A stretch of 64,000 nucleotides of DNA from Harmothoe impar (taxonomy: Eukaryota > Annelida > Polychaeta > Phyllodocida > Polynoidae). This document shows, in pieces, positions 23,675 through 37,278 of this stretch. The notes beneath the pieces were generated by a model. It was given only the letters and a program-made list of their open reading frames with translations. It was not told the origin of the DNA and did no database searches. Numbering within the stretch: position 1 is the first letter of the stretch; each line of letters starts with the position of its first letter. The position numbers and the translations under genes are program-made. The DNA is taken from the NCBI GenBank assembly GCA_947462335.1, contig OX381710.1, forward strand, positions 35,401,204 through 35,465,203, read 5' to 3'.

Positions 23675-26600
23675 TAGCTATAATTTATACGTTATCCCCT
23701 TACCCAAGCATTCAATTATCCTATTCAAAACACATACTGTTGTCGTAAATAGGGAAGGATGTGCTATGACAGACCACCAGTCTTTTAAGTATGTAGCAAC
23801 ACAGCTGTTACAAGAGATCCCAATATCGCAATGTATATTCAACTTCCAAATCCACAGGAATGGTGTCTTAACATTAAATTCACAAAGAAGGCTTATGCTA
23901 ACTGACCTTCAACCCAGTCAGGCTGACTCCGGTATGAATAATTATTTTGCCAGACTGTCATTCAAGAATCATACTGACTCTTGAAAGGGGGTAACTTTAA
24001 CTGACCATTAAAGGATGCTCCGCCTTACTGTTGTCTAAGCGACTTGAAGGTCCAGAAGAGTCTCCTTTGAGTCGGGTGGTGCCTGACCCTGGAAAGAGTC
24101 CAGCTGACGCTCTCATTTTTCTATGTAACTAACAGAATACAAACAGTGTGGATCTATGTGTAATTTTAATCCGGGTAATGGGTGCTCTGACTGCTACCCT
24201 TCTCTGTGTGGCAACCAGCATGGCAGGAATTGCTACAATGCCACAGCATAGTATATGAGCCTACAATACTATAGACAGTACCAGGCTATGCAAATACGCC
24301 AATGGTGGATGTAAAAAAGAAAGAGGCAGGTCAATATTATGCTGCCCCCGTTACATGGGCTAATTGTGAGGCGTTGGTAGAGGTGGAGAGACTAGATCAT
24401 CTGATTCATCCTCGGCATGTGAGCTTTCTCCATATCCCATTACCATTTACATTATGGATATCCGATACTATCCAGTAGCTGCCAGTTGGCCATACACTAT
24501 TACATGCGATGTCTACTGGACTTGATGGCCAACTATATCCATCTGCATAATATGCATAATGAAGGGATACTAAATTCTTAGGGTTTAGAGAAACTATTTT
24601 GTCATATGGTTCAGCACCAGTTCTCATTCCTTAAGGTGCAACGCATTATTCCATGGGTGTGGCCATATACGTGAATTTCTATGGTGAGAAGTACCTCCTC
24701 TGTGCCAAACGAGCTAGGTGGATTTTATCTCCCTTAAGGCAGATGGGAAAGAAAGCTCATCGCCATGGTAACTCTGAAATATTCAATGAAATATAACACT
24801 AGCTTTGACCCCTCTTCCCTCATAGCCAGGACCCCACACATTGGTTGAATCTTATCAGTCTTTCCAGTAACTTGTGAGGCAGAGTGAGTAATTTCTCTGA
24901 AGCTGTAATCGAGCTGGATGCTTTATAAGTGGTCATCCATCATAGGCTAAGGGACCCTATGGGTAACCATCCATTGTGAACCAAGGCCTCCCTTTTTATT
25001 GTTGCAGGAGCTAGGGGAATGCCTCAAACCAGTCTCAAATATATATCATGCTCAACGAAGCTGATACAGCCAATAATATATAGGCTCAGGGTAGTAACTT
25101 CGGTATCAATGTAGGACCTAATTTTTTCTGGTACAATTCAATTCAAGAGGCCTTATATTTACAGACAATTCCAAGGTATACCCAAGAATGCTCGTTTAGT
25201 TTTTGCAGTCGGCAATCACCACCCTTCCTAAATCCTAAATATCAAAGTTAGTCCTCATATACATTTACACCACAGTGGACTGAAAGAACCAAAAAAGATA
25301 CCAGTAGCCTGACTATATATTACATACATGGCTGTATGTGGACGTGGCTCATTGGGCAGCCTCTCCTACCATGAGTGTACGTCAGATATGATATGCATCA
25401 CCCTTTCCTTGGCTTGTATCACTTAGATACAGCGACTCACTTGTACCATGTCTACCACATAATTATATTGTGTATACCTCTATACCAGGGTCTGGCTCAT
25501 ATCTGTGTAGGTCGAGTACAACACAAGTATCAGGTCTTTACCTGGACAAAGTTGAACAAATGCAGAGCTGCAGCTCCACTATCTGATTGCAGTAAATTAG
25601 CGGCACGTGGCAGACCACACCCTGACCTTTGGACACCACTCTCCCCGTATCAGGGAATCCTAGCTTATCTCTGCCCAAACCTGTGAATCTTCGTCGTTGG
25701 GATCAGCAGTACTACTATTCTGCTCTTCTATCCCCATCACACACTGCCAGACTCCCTACACAAAAATATGCCCTTGGGGACTATGCTCAATTTCTTCCAT
25801 GCACATTATTATATCAAGACTGACAAGTATTTATCCCACGGAATCTGGTGTATGTATTTTTTTTTAAAGTGTTTTATTGGGTTGAATAATAACAAATTAC
25901 ATAATAAAATGAAAGATGAAATTAACCTAGCACATGCGCATTGCATTACTTCCGCTAGGACCCCATACATATCTATTTAAATATCTGAAAGGTTTCATCC
26001 ATCACACATGACACATTTCAGTAGAAATACGTAATTGGCAAAACTGATCCACTGTGGCAGAGATTTGGTGAGTGTCTGGAGTGAAATATCTACCGCCTGG
26101 AGATTGTCCCGGAGATCTGCCATGGGAGTGAGACAAATTGTTCAAACACCTGATGGTGGCATCGCTGAGCAGTTCTCAGCATGGATGAAAAAGTCCACGG
26201 GATGAGCAAACCTACCTGGATGTCTTCTCCTGTTTTATTAGTACAGGTGGCGGACCAGTTTCACTGCTTTGTGTAAATTGTCGTGTTAATAGCGCTTAAC
26301 CTTTTGAGTAATTTAGGCCTAATTACCAGGGTCTGGGCGTGTATCGGTACTGTCTTGCAACTCCCTATAGTTTAGAATGTCAGGGTTGTGTTTAGAATGT
26401 CAGGATTGTGGAGGTCATAATATTTCAGTATAGTCGTTTGTACCAGTGAATCAGTTAAAGGGCCAGCAAACTCAACCTAAATCGTAAAATTCTCTGGCAG
26501 GGTTGTTGAGTTTATATAACACTCCAGTTATATTTAGAATCCCCCAAACAGAATCCACCACATGCAGGTATATCCTAGCCCTGTGAGCCTGTATTCCCCA

Positions 26601-29403
26601 GCACCAGTACCCCGTGTATAAAGGCTCAGGCAACCAACAAATAGTTTGCTTGTTGTTCCTTTCCAGCAGTCCTCTGGTCTAGACAAGTTGCACTGGTGTG
26701 ACCAGCAGTTGCACTCTGCCAGTGGTATAGAATTGAGTACTAGTGATACCCACCAGTGTACTGACTGCCACCAGTGTGCCCACAGAAAACGGTATACTCC
26801 CCCTTGAATAGGCCACATGCTATTATTTTGGGTAAAAAAAGAACATCTATACACAATGATATCATTGCACAACTTGTATACCTAGAAGCCAATATGTAAT
26901 CATCAAATCTAAGAGGGTGCTATAGTTTTATTATTCTTTTATAGACTATTTAATTCCAAGCAAAGCCTGATACATGGTCCCCTTACTGAAGTCACCTGGC
27001 CAGCATGATCACCTGGTCCCACTGCTCACTGCACCCTTCACCCATACACTGTAAACAATGTGTATGCACTTTAAACACTTTCACCCAAACATATTTATGG
27101 CAAAATCTAATCTTTTTTGTGTAAACATGTGCAGGAATATGGCCGCCAGTGATGGGTGAGCTGCACCAGTGGAAAATGGTGTGTGATTGCAGTTTGGCTA
27201 GCCCGCTGGTATTATTCTCCTACCCCTTCTATAGGCTGTCGCCTATATACAGGCTCTTCTCAGTCAAACACAGTACCTATAATGTTGTTTAACATCCATG
27301 GTCATTTAGATAATGTCCAGAATAATGAGTAGATAGTGCTGTCCAGAATATTCCAGTGAGCCAGCCAAACTGGCCTTGCCCACTGTTGTTTCACTTTTGT
27401 AGGCCCATCCATCACCAGTGGCCATATCCCTGTACCTGCTGACAAAAGAAAGTGTTTAGATGCTGAGATTCAGTGAAAGTGTTGAACTTTAATGTGTTTG
27501 GATAAATTTATGTGTTTAAATTAGAAACACTTTTTACAGTGTATGTCTGAAGGCTGTTAGCACACTCAGTCTACTAGCAGGCCTTTGGTGTGCATGGGGA
27601 CTTGTTTACAGCCACATCTGAAGGGTCACCTGGATTGGGATAAAATCACCTGGGTCAGATAATTTTGCCCTCTGGTGTAAAAACTTGTGAAGTAAAAATC
27701 GATCTGGAATTTGAGTAGCACAGTTTAGTAGCAGAGTTATGAACTACATGCTCTACTCCTAGAGGTCTAACCCTTTAATGAATATTATCAGATAACATTA
27801 TACTTTGATGATAAAGTACATGTTCATACATTGCCATTGGCTTGCAGATGAGCAAAACGCTAAAAGCGACAAGACTGCAGCCTGACCAAGCCAACAAACT
27901 GTGTGCCAGAACGGCAAACATGTGGCTGTTTTTGTTGGTTTGGTTTGTTGATGTGTATTACACGAGATTGTGATGTACAGCAGTTATATGCCTCAGTACC
28001 ATTCGCTTACTGCTGATAATATCTAGCGAAAAATATGTGTGTATATTCTTAGTATGGGGGGGGGGGGCAGGCGAGTGATGAAACACACCATGTGATATAG
28101 GGAAATCTCATCAAATACTTTCTTACAATAATTTAAGGGAGAGAATGCACTACAAAACGGATACTGATTACATCTCAAATGAGGAATTTTTCATATAATG
28201 TTAAACAGGACAACACCATGGGGTACTGGTCATGTTATCTAGCATCATATTACTTAACGAACGCAATGGTGTAGTAAAGAGGATAGGGGATGTATATATA
28301 CTTATATATGCGACGAAGCGCATACTAGTACTACTGAAAAAAACGTTCCTGTTTCTAATACCTAAAAGCGAAAAGAATAGATATATATGGTGTCTAGGTC
28401 TACAGTAGGCAGTAAATTGGCACCATCTGTGGCATCAAGATTAGCACTATAACTCACCAGCCAGCCACAATGTATTGGTTCTATTGGCTGCTGACGAGCC
28501 CTTACCCAGTGGGCACAGAACATTGAATCAACATTGATAGATGGTTGTCAATGTTGATTCAATGTTGATGCAATGTTGATTCAACATGAAACTAAACTCT
28601 GTGCCCACTGGGTAGGGTACTAACTAAATGGGCAGTATTCATAGCTATTCTATACACGTCAGGGACAAAGTTATATTGGAAACGAAAAGTGGACATAACT
28701 TTTCATTTTGGCTCTACAAATTCCTATAACTCTTACCTATATCGTGAAGAGGTGGAAGAGGACCTGGTCCTACTGTTATACAGTATAAATAAACAAATAC
28801 GATTTCACACACATTTCAGCCAACCAATGGAATACAATAACACAGCGCCTTTCTCTTCCCCCGTTCCAAAACTCTTATTTCCTTATGCATTTTTTTAAAT
28901 GTAGACTGTAACTTCCTAAGTACGCAGCCTAGCTATGCATAAATACACATGCACACTCAGAAGAGTTAGCGTCATTGTTGCTAAAACCACTCTCACCTTC
29001 TGAGTGTGTGTGAGTATTATGATATTTTAGTGAATATGAATGACCGCATCAATAGCAAAATGGTGAGTATCAAATTTTATAGAAAGTTTCCTGGGTTAGG
29101 TATTCCTAAAATTAGGTATCGAGGGGCCATACATCGATCCCGAACTATGGCTTTCTGAATTTACTCTATATAGCTTTGCATTTATAGGGTCAAGATAAGT
29201 TTCTTGAAACTGGATTTCCTTAGAACTTTTCTTCTAATGTAATAACCCCTCCAGTATTTTCATGTTCAACCTATAAAGGTATTAAAGGTGTTAGACCTTA
29301 ATTCACTGCATATATCACTGTAACAATTTCCTACTTACCCTTCATAGGACGAAGCAACCTTTAAGAGCTGCAACAGCGTTAACATTCCGAGGAAGATGTC
29401 CAT
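14908..29403 (-). CDS. Glycine-receptor-like Cys-loop anion channel, 10 exons
   Basis: The exons are 29403-29339, 20364-20270, 19657-19590, 18971-18912, 18444-18266, 17556-17474, 17200-17063, 16471-16319, 15993-15767 and 15123-14908. All junctions are GT-AG and phases agree throughout, giving 427 residues. Exon 1 encodes a signal peptide. The Cys-loop disulfide is Cys163-Cys177. A second pair, Cys223-Cys234, in the ligand loop is the mark of glycine- and glutamate-gated chloride channels. TM1 is about 247-269, then PAR at 275-277 before TM2 indicates anion selectivity. TM3 is about 308-331, the cytoplasmic loop is short, and TM4 is about 398-418. The ligand (glycine, glutamate or other) cannot be decided from sequence alone. 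The assignment of exon 1, 9 kb away, rests on phase and signal-peptide character and is less sure than the rest. Confidence 0.88.
16510..17060. repeat. Degenerate minisatellite of about 33 bp beside a splice donor
   Basis: About fourteen diverged units carry the consensus CACCAATATGATGAGCTGCTCACACACCTGTGT. They fill the intron from near exon 8 up to the donor of exon 7 at 17,063. On the gene strand most units contain CACAGGT followed by RTGTGAGCAGCTC, closely matching the real donor of exon 7 and its first intron bases, which suggests the array grew from that donor. Confidence 0.85.
17585..17720 (-). repeat. Possible retroelement tail inside an intron
   Basis: TGATTTGATTTGATTTGAATTTC is a short GATTT microsatellite adjoining a segment with TATCCTGGCAGGAATGTATGG. 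Short microsatellite tails of this kind end many SINEs and LINEs, but no diagnostic domain is visible. Confidence 0.25.
23603..23671. repeat. (GA)n microsatellite
   Basis: About 33 uninterrupted GA units after an initial imperfect start. The Arg-Glu repeat ORF over it is an artefact. Confidence 0.95.
28505..28612. mobile_element. 108-bp MITE with TA target duplication
   Basis: It begins CCCAGTGGGCACAGA and ends with the inverted GTGCCCACTGGG, flanked by TA on both sides. Inside are several short TCAACATTGA/AATGTTGATTC repeats that can fold on themselves. Confidence 0.85.
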
Positions 29404-29700
29404 TGTGGGCGGCGGTACTGTGGGACCACAGCACAAACTCTCTAACCTGAAACAAGGAGAATCACAATGAGTAATTCAAAAAACCACAAAGAGCAATATG
29501 CATGGAAATAGTGGAATAGGTTAGAACTCATACAAATTGGAATAATGAAGCTATTTTCAAAGTAAATAACTGTAGGGTTCCAATATCTCGTACACTGGGT
29601 AGTATTTTGGCTGTGGCAGCAACTTGAACTGAGCAGCATCAGACATGAAGACCATGCATAGATGTAGAGGGAAACCCAGAGCAGTGTGTCCATTTAGGTG
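29404..29700. other. Upstream region of the channel gene
   Basis: The 5' UTR reads upstream from the ATG to a possible splice acceptor (TTGTTTCAG on the minus strand ending near 29,447), so an upstream non-coding exon is possible. No TATA box is evident close by. Confidence 0.35.
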
Positions 29701-29822
29701 CATACGGGGCTAATGGGACGTTACTTCGATCCCCAACTGGTTGAGCAGATCAGGAAACGGTACCATCCAGTGCTAGATTTTCTGTGTGGACACTGTCAGC
29801 GGTAAAAGTCAACCCATAGTTT

Positions 29823-29859
29823 ATTACCGTGGGTGCATTATATTATTACCCACGGTAAT
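29823..29859. repeat. Perfect 12-bp hairpin
   Basis: ATTACCGTGGGT and its exact complement ACCCACGGTAAT are separated by 13 bases. The arms may be the ends of a tiny inverted-repeat insertion. Confidence 0.6.
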
Positions 29860-32800
29860 GCAATTGCTTCTGAACAATCAAAGTCAAATATTGCATCATG
29901 ACATGAGTGTTATTGAGCAGGAGTATCTGAGCTCTCTGAATCGGAGTTCACTGATCGATTGGTCAATTACCTTGGCAAGCTACTAATATGTACATTCTTT
30001 ATTGTATTTGAGCGTTGCATGTATACACGAAATGCACACATGGGATTTATTAGTTTTGATATATCCCATCAGAGCTCTAATAGACCCCTGAGACTACTAC
30101 CATAGGTTTATTGATCTATACGAGTGGTATCGCATGTATACTGTTCAGAAAATGGCATTTATACTATCAGATATCCTTGTAGGTAGCGCCCTGTAATACG
30201 TTTGCCTCAGGCAGACGCCCCCCCTCCCGCCTCCAATCCTACACATTATCTAGCTTGGTAAGATAGGACCCCAGAGAACTGGTTAGTAGGGAGGTGTATC
30301 AGGAAGCCAGACCAATGGCATTGATCACCAGAATCAAGTTGCCAACCAGCATCACACTCTAGGCTCCCCCATCCGGAACCTTTTTTTCTCTATTTTTCTT
30401 TTGCATTTCCTACTTTCACTACTTTTCAGTCATTCCTAGCAATAACAGCATTTCTTCTGTTCAGAAGTGAGGGAAAATGTGATCGATCAAAAATCACAAT
30501 ACATAGAGACATAGGGCACTGCTTTCAAGGATTGAGCTGCAAACTATATAAGCTATGCATGTATCATTGCAAAGTGCAATGCAGATATGTCCAGTAATAT
30601 GTCCAGAAGACATTTCTCTATATTTAAACATGATTTGATATTTTGAATTATAAGTTGCAACAGTAACTAGTGATCTAACCAAGGTTCCCTATGTAGGCAA
30701 GGGTAGTCAGGGGTCTAAGCAGGCAATTCCAATGTCTGAATGTAGAAGATGTATATATGTCTTATGGTGCCTATGGAGTGGCACGGCACTAATCACCATC
30801 CAGTAGTGATCTTGAATGAGTCTAGTGTAGGTTTTTTCATTCACTAGGGAACTTTAACTTTTCACTTCAATACACTTCACCTAGTTTTATTTGCTGATGA
30901 CCAAACCCTCACTACATTCTAATAACTTCTACACTGGTGCCCAGGAACTCTACCCACGTATTCCCCTTCACTTCCTCTATTGTAGAAAGGAGATATCTCC
31001 AATACGTTTCTTCTCTCACTGGTTGGTTTTAATTCTCAAGTCAGTCCTAAGTGCATTTCTGTATAGCTGCTTGTTGACCAATTTACTTCATCGCAATCAA
31101 ATGTACTCCTGAGTATACATGAATACTTCTGAGACTTTGGATACTTACTCTACATGTTAGTACAGGTAATCTGTGAAGTGCTGCCTTCGCCCTTGTTCAT
31201 GGCAGAGTTTACAGAGTATATGAGGTTGTAGATGAAACAACATAGACCAAGGGAGGATGGGCTGAGTGGAGAAGTAAGGACAACGCAGTTGATAGAAAAT
31301 ATACTGATGAATTCATGCTCAGAGACAACTACTCTGAGACGGGCAAATGAGAGGTGAATTGCTTTTCCTTCATTTGGAAATTGAATCAGAGGACCCTTTC
31401 AAGTCAAATCAAGCATAAGTCTGATAGAACTAAAACTATAAATTATCGTACCAGACAAACTCAATTAAAGGCCACCCTTCTATCTCACCAAGTGGGGTTT
31501 TAAAAGCAACATTCATCTCTGTGTTTTTATTCATCTAATGGGAGAAGTGCCTATCAACACATATCCTACTTCCATAGTAACAGAATTGTAGCTTTAATGA
31601 TTATTAGTCTTCAGGGTCAATTAATTGTATCTTTATAGCATTGTAATAAAGTTGCCGTTGGTGTTTCGGCTCTGGTATCTATAATCAGGACCCTATGATA
31701 ATGTTACCATGACCTGGTACCAGGTCCTAGTAGATACAAGTATGGTTACACCATGTAGCACTTTTCATAGTGTACTTCATAGAGATCTCAGAATTCAGAG
31801 TCATCCATCATATCCAAATCATGCAGGTAATTCATGGTTTGTAATGATAATATTCAAAACCTAGAAGTTGATGCATCTGCAAACTGAGTCATATCTAATT
31901 AGCATGTGTGAATTACTAACAAATCTCTATGCAGATGTTGATGTCTTATCTCTTGTGGGAGACATAACATGATAGCAGAACACAGGGTGGCCCATATAGA
32001 CTTACGTTATTTAATGGAGACCCAGTAGAAATTCCTTAAAGGAGCATTCTCACCACTCACACTTACCACATAGCAGACTAGATCAGTACAAGCACTGTGA
32101 GTGGAATATGCTCGGTGATTATGCCACTTTAAGGCCCATAGGTGTCTATGGCTGGTGGGTCAAGTCCTAAAAGGTAATCCATCAGCGATTGGCCTCCACC
32201 CTTTAGTTCATGGTGTGCTAACTCCTGGGCACAACTTGCCTGTGGAGGTGTAATCATTATAATCCTCTATACCACAGAGTGACAAGTGTCAATACTGAGT
32301 ATGATGTATGCAGATAAGGGACATTAAGGTTTTATGGTATATATACCGTAAAAGCCTAATGTTGTAAATTACCATGATTGTATACATGCAATTAATCTAA
32401 ATGACATGCAATAATACTATTTACAGAAACAGCAATTCTAACTAGACCTATAGGGCATCTAATGCAATTGCTTCAAAATTGTGAATAATACATGTCCCAC
32501 ATAAATTGAATGAATAGCATAGGTAAAAGGGACGTGCATGGTTTGCAGGTTGAGGGGATACCATATATTGGGCCCAATAAGAACATTGTACATGCTATAA
32601 GCTTTCAATTAAAAAGTTTTTTGTTAGAGAAACACTTGTCATTTAAATCAATATTTCATTTAGACCATTTTCCAAGCTGCCAATTTGGATGATCCCCTTT
32701 TGTAGAGATTCAAACAAGTAAACAGGTTCTTACATCGTTATAATCTTATGATGGTCAGAATGCATACCTTTTCGGCGGCATGGGATATGATGTTTCAATT

Positions 32801-34669
32801 CAAGTGTTCGCTGCTGAGACCATCCATAGATAACGGGATAATCATGATTATTGTAATGTAAGCAATACCTTCATCATTTAGGAATAAAAAAGTTATATCT
32901 ATTAGTTATGATAGAGACCACGCTAGCTCTCTTAATCGTAATACAAGTAGCATTATCAATCTATTTTGAGTGCCATCATATGTAGATCTTGCAATGAGAT
33001 GTGTTTCACTATCAGATATTCTAATTGTCTGCACTAGTTTGCCTTGGGCACCAGCTACCCCATCACTGATGTGTCTGTCTTGATGGGGCAGCACCTTGAA
33101 GCAATCCTTTCTAACATGTCTTTTTTGGGGAGGCAGGGAAGGGGGGGGGGGTCGGAGAACGTTGCCAGAAGTATCAGGAGGTCAGACTGGGACATTGATC
33201 ACTGGGATCAAGCTGCCAACTAGGATCACACTTCATTCTCCCCCATCAAGAAGATTGCATTCTTCACACCTTCATTCCTCCGGCTTTTCACTCACAACAT
33301 TATTGATTCATTAATGATATCTCCCTACTGCATCAAAATAGGATTATCTCATTGAAGGTAAATTAGGATAATTTTCATCCCGGGTAACTATTACTTTATC
33401 ACACATTATAGTTTAGATATTCCAACTGACTATTCATCATCGTTCCATGGTGCCCAGCCCACTGCAGATGACATATCTATATTAAAATATCATTTTAATT
33501 GTCTTTCATGTGCTCATAAATTATTTCCATTCACTTTCAGGTCTAGCAATAAAAAAACTATTATTTTAGAATGGTAAATCATATTCAGTTTGTTAAAGTC
33601 TATAAAGCAAGGACTTTATCAATGAACAAACATCACAATCACCTGAAATTAGCTTCATTGTATGTCTTCTCTCCTCACATTGCTCAGGATTGTCAACCTC
33701 ATTATAAGCTCATTCCCGATATGTAAGGATGCATCTAAACACATTCGGACTCATCCCCTCTATATACTTTCTGCACGGATTCTCTTGGTACTCAGTATAA
33801 AGAGAAGACACATCACCAACCATATATCGTGGATCCTCGAGAGAAATGTCAGACACACTTCTGAAGGTGGAATGGGTGTTCTGTGTCGGGATGCAGGGGT
33901 CAATGCCTCCAATATTCACAGAGGCACACTACTAAAACCACTGCCACAATACTTCCTCTGAGGCTGAGAGCCTGGATCACAGCTTATGTGGCACAAACTC
34001 ACTCTATCGACAATAAAAGACACTCATTGTAGAATCTGAGGATATGGAGAACATGGTTTTCGCCATTAGGATCCATCTGCCAGCTGGCATCACACTTCAG
34101 CCCCTTTAGCCTAAATAATCCTTCCTTTGGCTTTTATATTGCATATCATACGGCTAAAGGCTTTCTCTCAAGAATGTGAATTTGCTGTACCATAATTATA
34201 GTGTTATGTCTAACACATCGTATACTGTTACTAACGTAAACTATAGTAACCTTTTTAAATATATCTGTTATGGTGATGTGTATGTACATGCAACAGTGCA
34301 AATCATAACCAAGCAAGTTTATAGTGGTTCTACACTACATGTGCAGGTAGCAAGGGGTCTGATTGGCCATATGGATTCTTTAGCAGATGTCTAAGTATCT
34401 AACTGTGTGGCACAGAACAAGCCATCATACAATGGTGCTTAAGATAAATCCTAGTATCTTATCGTATATAAGCCCCTTGAGACTTCTTATAGGTCACTTA
34501 CAATACATAATCAATGCTCAACCCAAAGAAAATATATCAGAGTACATGTTATCGTTATAATTTTTATGATAACTTAAAAAATGAATATCCAACATATCAT
34601 CCAAATGGAACATTATAAACTATAGTCATGAACCATTGACTATCTCATCAGTAGACCCTGCTATCACTT

Positions 34670-34740
34670 GCCTGGTTAGCTCAGTCAGTAGGGTGCTTGC
34701 CTCTAAATCCCAGGATCGAGGGTTCTAGGTTCTCTTTAGG
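34670..34740 (+). mobile_element. tRNA-like SINE head
   Basis: GGTTAGCTCAGTCAGTAGG matches a tRNA D-arm/A box. A weak B-box-like GGGTTCTAGGTTC follows about 35 bp on. The anticodon and acceptor stems do not pair well, so this is a SINE remnant and not a functional tRNA gene. Confidence 0.5.
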
Positions 34741-34973
34741 AAACTTACTTATAAAATCTTTAAAAAAATAGTCCTGAACCAACACACCAGCGGAAGTCAG
34801 TGAGTTTCTAAAGATTCTGAGAATGTGCACCAGGTGGGGTTAGTGGACTTCTAAAGGTTCTGAACATCTCCACAGGATCCCGCTACTAGTTTCTCAGAAT
34901 TATCCTTAAATGAAACTGACGCCATTCAGGTCACTTGCCAATGACCAGCATCTCCACTGAAGTAACTTCTTAA

Positions 34974-35184
34974 GGCCCGGTCACACTGGTCGTGAAAATC
35001 CAAAACAAATGTTTTATAATGCCAAGACAATTATTGACAAGACAAATGTTTTGCTGCATAACATTTTTGTCTTGGAACACTTTTGTCTTGGAACGCAAGT
35101 CACACCTGTCTTGGAATTGAAAATATTTGTTGTGCAACAATTGTCTTGGCTTTACAAAACATTTGTTCTTGATTTCACGACTGC
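34974..35184. mobile_element. MITE with inverted arms
   Basis: The left arm (CGTGAAAATCCAAAACAAATG...GCCAAGACAAT) and right arm (ATTGTCTTGGC...CATTTGTTCTTGATTTCACG) pair over about 45 bp. The left outer end GGCCCGGTCACACTG has no match at the right, so the right terminus may be truncated. Confidence 0.65.
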
Positions 35185-36399
35185 TATCTAACTCACTCTA
35201 TTGATAAGTTCTTTGATAGTTCTTTTACAGAATCCTGGCTGTTTATGGGACGAGTTTATCATTTGGAAATGGATGAATGAAAGGAAGGCTGCTTTCCTTT
35301 CTGATATGTCACAACAGGACAAGTGCCAGGTCACCCCCATAGATAAATTGAATTCAGTGGGACCTTTAGGAGTCAAATCAAGCAGAAGTAGTGATAGAAA
35401 TAATGATTATTCAAAATGTCTGCCTGGTGTCTACATAAGAATTTCAGCTGCTTACCCCAGAATATTGCATAAATATAAAGTAGGTCTATGCTATTGTACA
35501 CCTTTTCCTTTGATCAATTGCTGTTCTAGTTATAAGTCCTTGTCCTGGTTTTTGCAATACATAGTCAGAACATTGTTCTTTAACAATTGAGTGAAAAACA
35601 AAAACATCACAAACCCCAGGTGGCAAAATCACCCTAGTATATACTATGACACTATGAGCTGCAACTGCATTTGTATTCACCAATAACTGTATTGGTATTA
35701 TGCCATTATATCGCAGTTTTATTATATCAGACTTTTATGATATTCTACTGTTGGGTTAAAGGTACCATTTATTCCAAGTCATCCATCATATCTGTGGTAT
35801 GCAGGTAACCCATGGGTTTGAATGTTATATTCACAACCCAGTACTCATAGTTAGCTAATACACCTGCTCAAATTGTACCATGCCTTAGTTGGAAAATAGG
35901 GATGGATGTTTGTCATCATATCCTCCCATGCAGATATAACCTGTCAGAGATCACATAGGTCTGTGTACATTATATCTCCTTTGCTTATAGATACGGCCTG
36001 CTGTCATTTCATAAAGGCTGCTTTATCAGATATACGAGCAGCAATCAAATCAGATGTCCATGTCTTATTTCCCATGTGAGACATAATGTCGCAGTAAACT
36101 GACCACAGGGTGGACCATATAGACCTGTGTTGGCTCATATGGGCCCAGTCTGATGGCAGTGTTAGTGGCTATGGCTGTTAGACCCACCAATAATGGTGAT
36201 CGATCATACACAGGGTTCCACCCTTTAGTTCCAGGTCTACTATCACCCAGACACAACCTGCCTATGGAGATGGCATCATTATTCATACCTCTTGGTCATT
36301 ACTACTGGGTGCCAAGTGTTAATAATCATGTAATATGTGACCAATCATGGTAAACCATAAGGTTTCTTCTTAATAACCAGAGTAATTATATATGCACTA

Positions 36400-36621
36400 C
36401 CGTAAATTCCCGCGTATTACCCGCATCTCGCGTATAACCCGCACCCCCAACTCAGGGGAATCCTATAACCCGTTTTTGAATTTGAAAAATTGAATTTTAG
36501 TACTGTTCTATAGTAATAAAACCCCTCGTATTACCCGCACCCCATATAGGCATGTTTGGTATCAAATGAAAGCTGAGTTTGGTTCGCGTACAACCCGCGG
36601 GTAGTACGCGGGAATTTACGG
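36400..36621. mobile_element. 222-bp MITE with TA target duplication
   Basis: The ends CCGTAAATTCCCGCG and CGCGGGAATTTACGG are perfect inverted repeats flanked by TA. The interior contains GTATTACCCGC/GTATAACCCGC direct repeats. It interrupts a module of the tandem array. Confidence 0.9.
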
Positions 36622-37225
36622 TAGTACGGTTTATATCCACTTACAAAGATTATATCTCTACTTATCCATGGTTGAGGCATCATCAAGACGTAGACTTCTA
36701 GGTAATGCTATGCCATGTTATGTGAATAAATGTACCATCAAATTTATAAATATGATTGGATTCAAACTCAAGTGCTTCACTTTAATACAATAACATATTA
36801 AACGATACATAGCCCAATATTTCTCACTTTAGATTAGAATATCCAGAGATAACATGATAATACGAACAAGTACAATGTATTAAGGTTAAACATAACTATG
36901 ATCTTCCCAGTAAACAAAAAAACGTTGTACAACGTTATATAACGTTTCTCTATGGCTCCTGATCATGGTCATTTTAAAAATACTATTACGATAATAGATG
37001 CCTTATGTAGTACATCTCCTTCACATACAAACAGTCTAGGCAAATGCATAATGTGGCATAGTGGTTGAGTGGGATACTTTTTCTGTTACAGCAAGGCTTA
37101 AACTCATTCGCCTGCTACTCCCATGAGTGAAGTACTTCCTCCTCTTTGCAGTCAACAAGAATATTGATGTCCTTCTGTCACATCACACTACACTGGTGTG
37201 TTAAACCGTAGCTCTACCTGCAGCT

Positions 37226-37278
37226 CGGTGGGCCGCTCAGTGGGCCGCTCAGTGGGCCGCTCAGTGGGCTGCTCAGTG
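37226..37278. repeat. Short 12-bp tandem repeat
   Basis: Four copies of GGGCCGCTCAGT (the last with GGGCTGCTCAGT) follow one another. The Val/Gly-rich ORF across it is an artefact. Confidence 0.9.

Larger units (their letters stand above)
20365..29338. other. Long first intron of the channel gene
   Basis: About 9 kb without a supportable exon on either strand. It holds a GA microsatellite at 23.6 kb, a dispersed-repeat block near 22.5-23.0 kb (GGTTGCCATGG, AAAAAGAACGTTTTTG), a 108-bp MITE at 28.5 kb and segments resembling the array to the right (for example near 23,560 compared with 37,910). Confidence 0.6.

Noticed and set aside
23547..23984. 145-codon ORF with an Arg-Glu repeat
   Set aside because: The repeat is the GA microsatellite; the rest has no domain and lies in an intron of the channel gene.
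29036..29064. Exon-like ATG segment followed by GTGAGT on the plus strand
   Set aside because: Only ten codons, no partner exon, and it lies in the opposite orientation just inside the channel gene's first intron.
33096..33314. Repeated short ORFs with similar residues (SGGQTGT...IKLPT) near 33.1, 41.75 and 46.7 kb
   Set aside because: They reflect a shared array module; frames and lengths differ between copies, so conserved coding is not supported.
34675..34735. Possible tRNA gene (GGTTAGCTCAGTCAGTAGG and a GGGTTCTA motif)
   Set aside because: The acceptor and anticodon stems do not pair and the B box is degenerate; it fits a tRNA-derived SINE head better.
35201..35590. 129-codon plus-strand ORF
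   Set aside because: It lies in an array module; the matching copy near 44.5 kb does not keep the frame, and no domain is visible.
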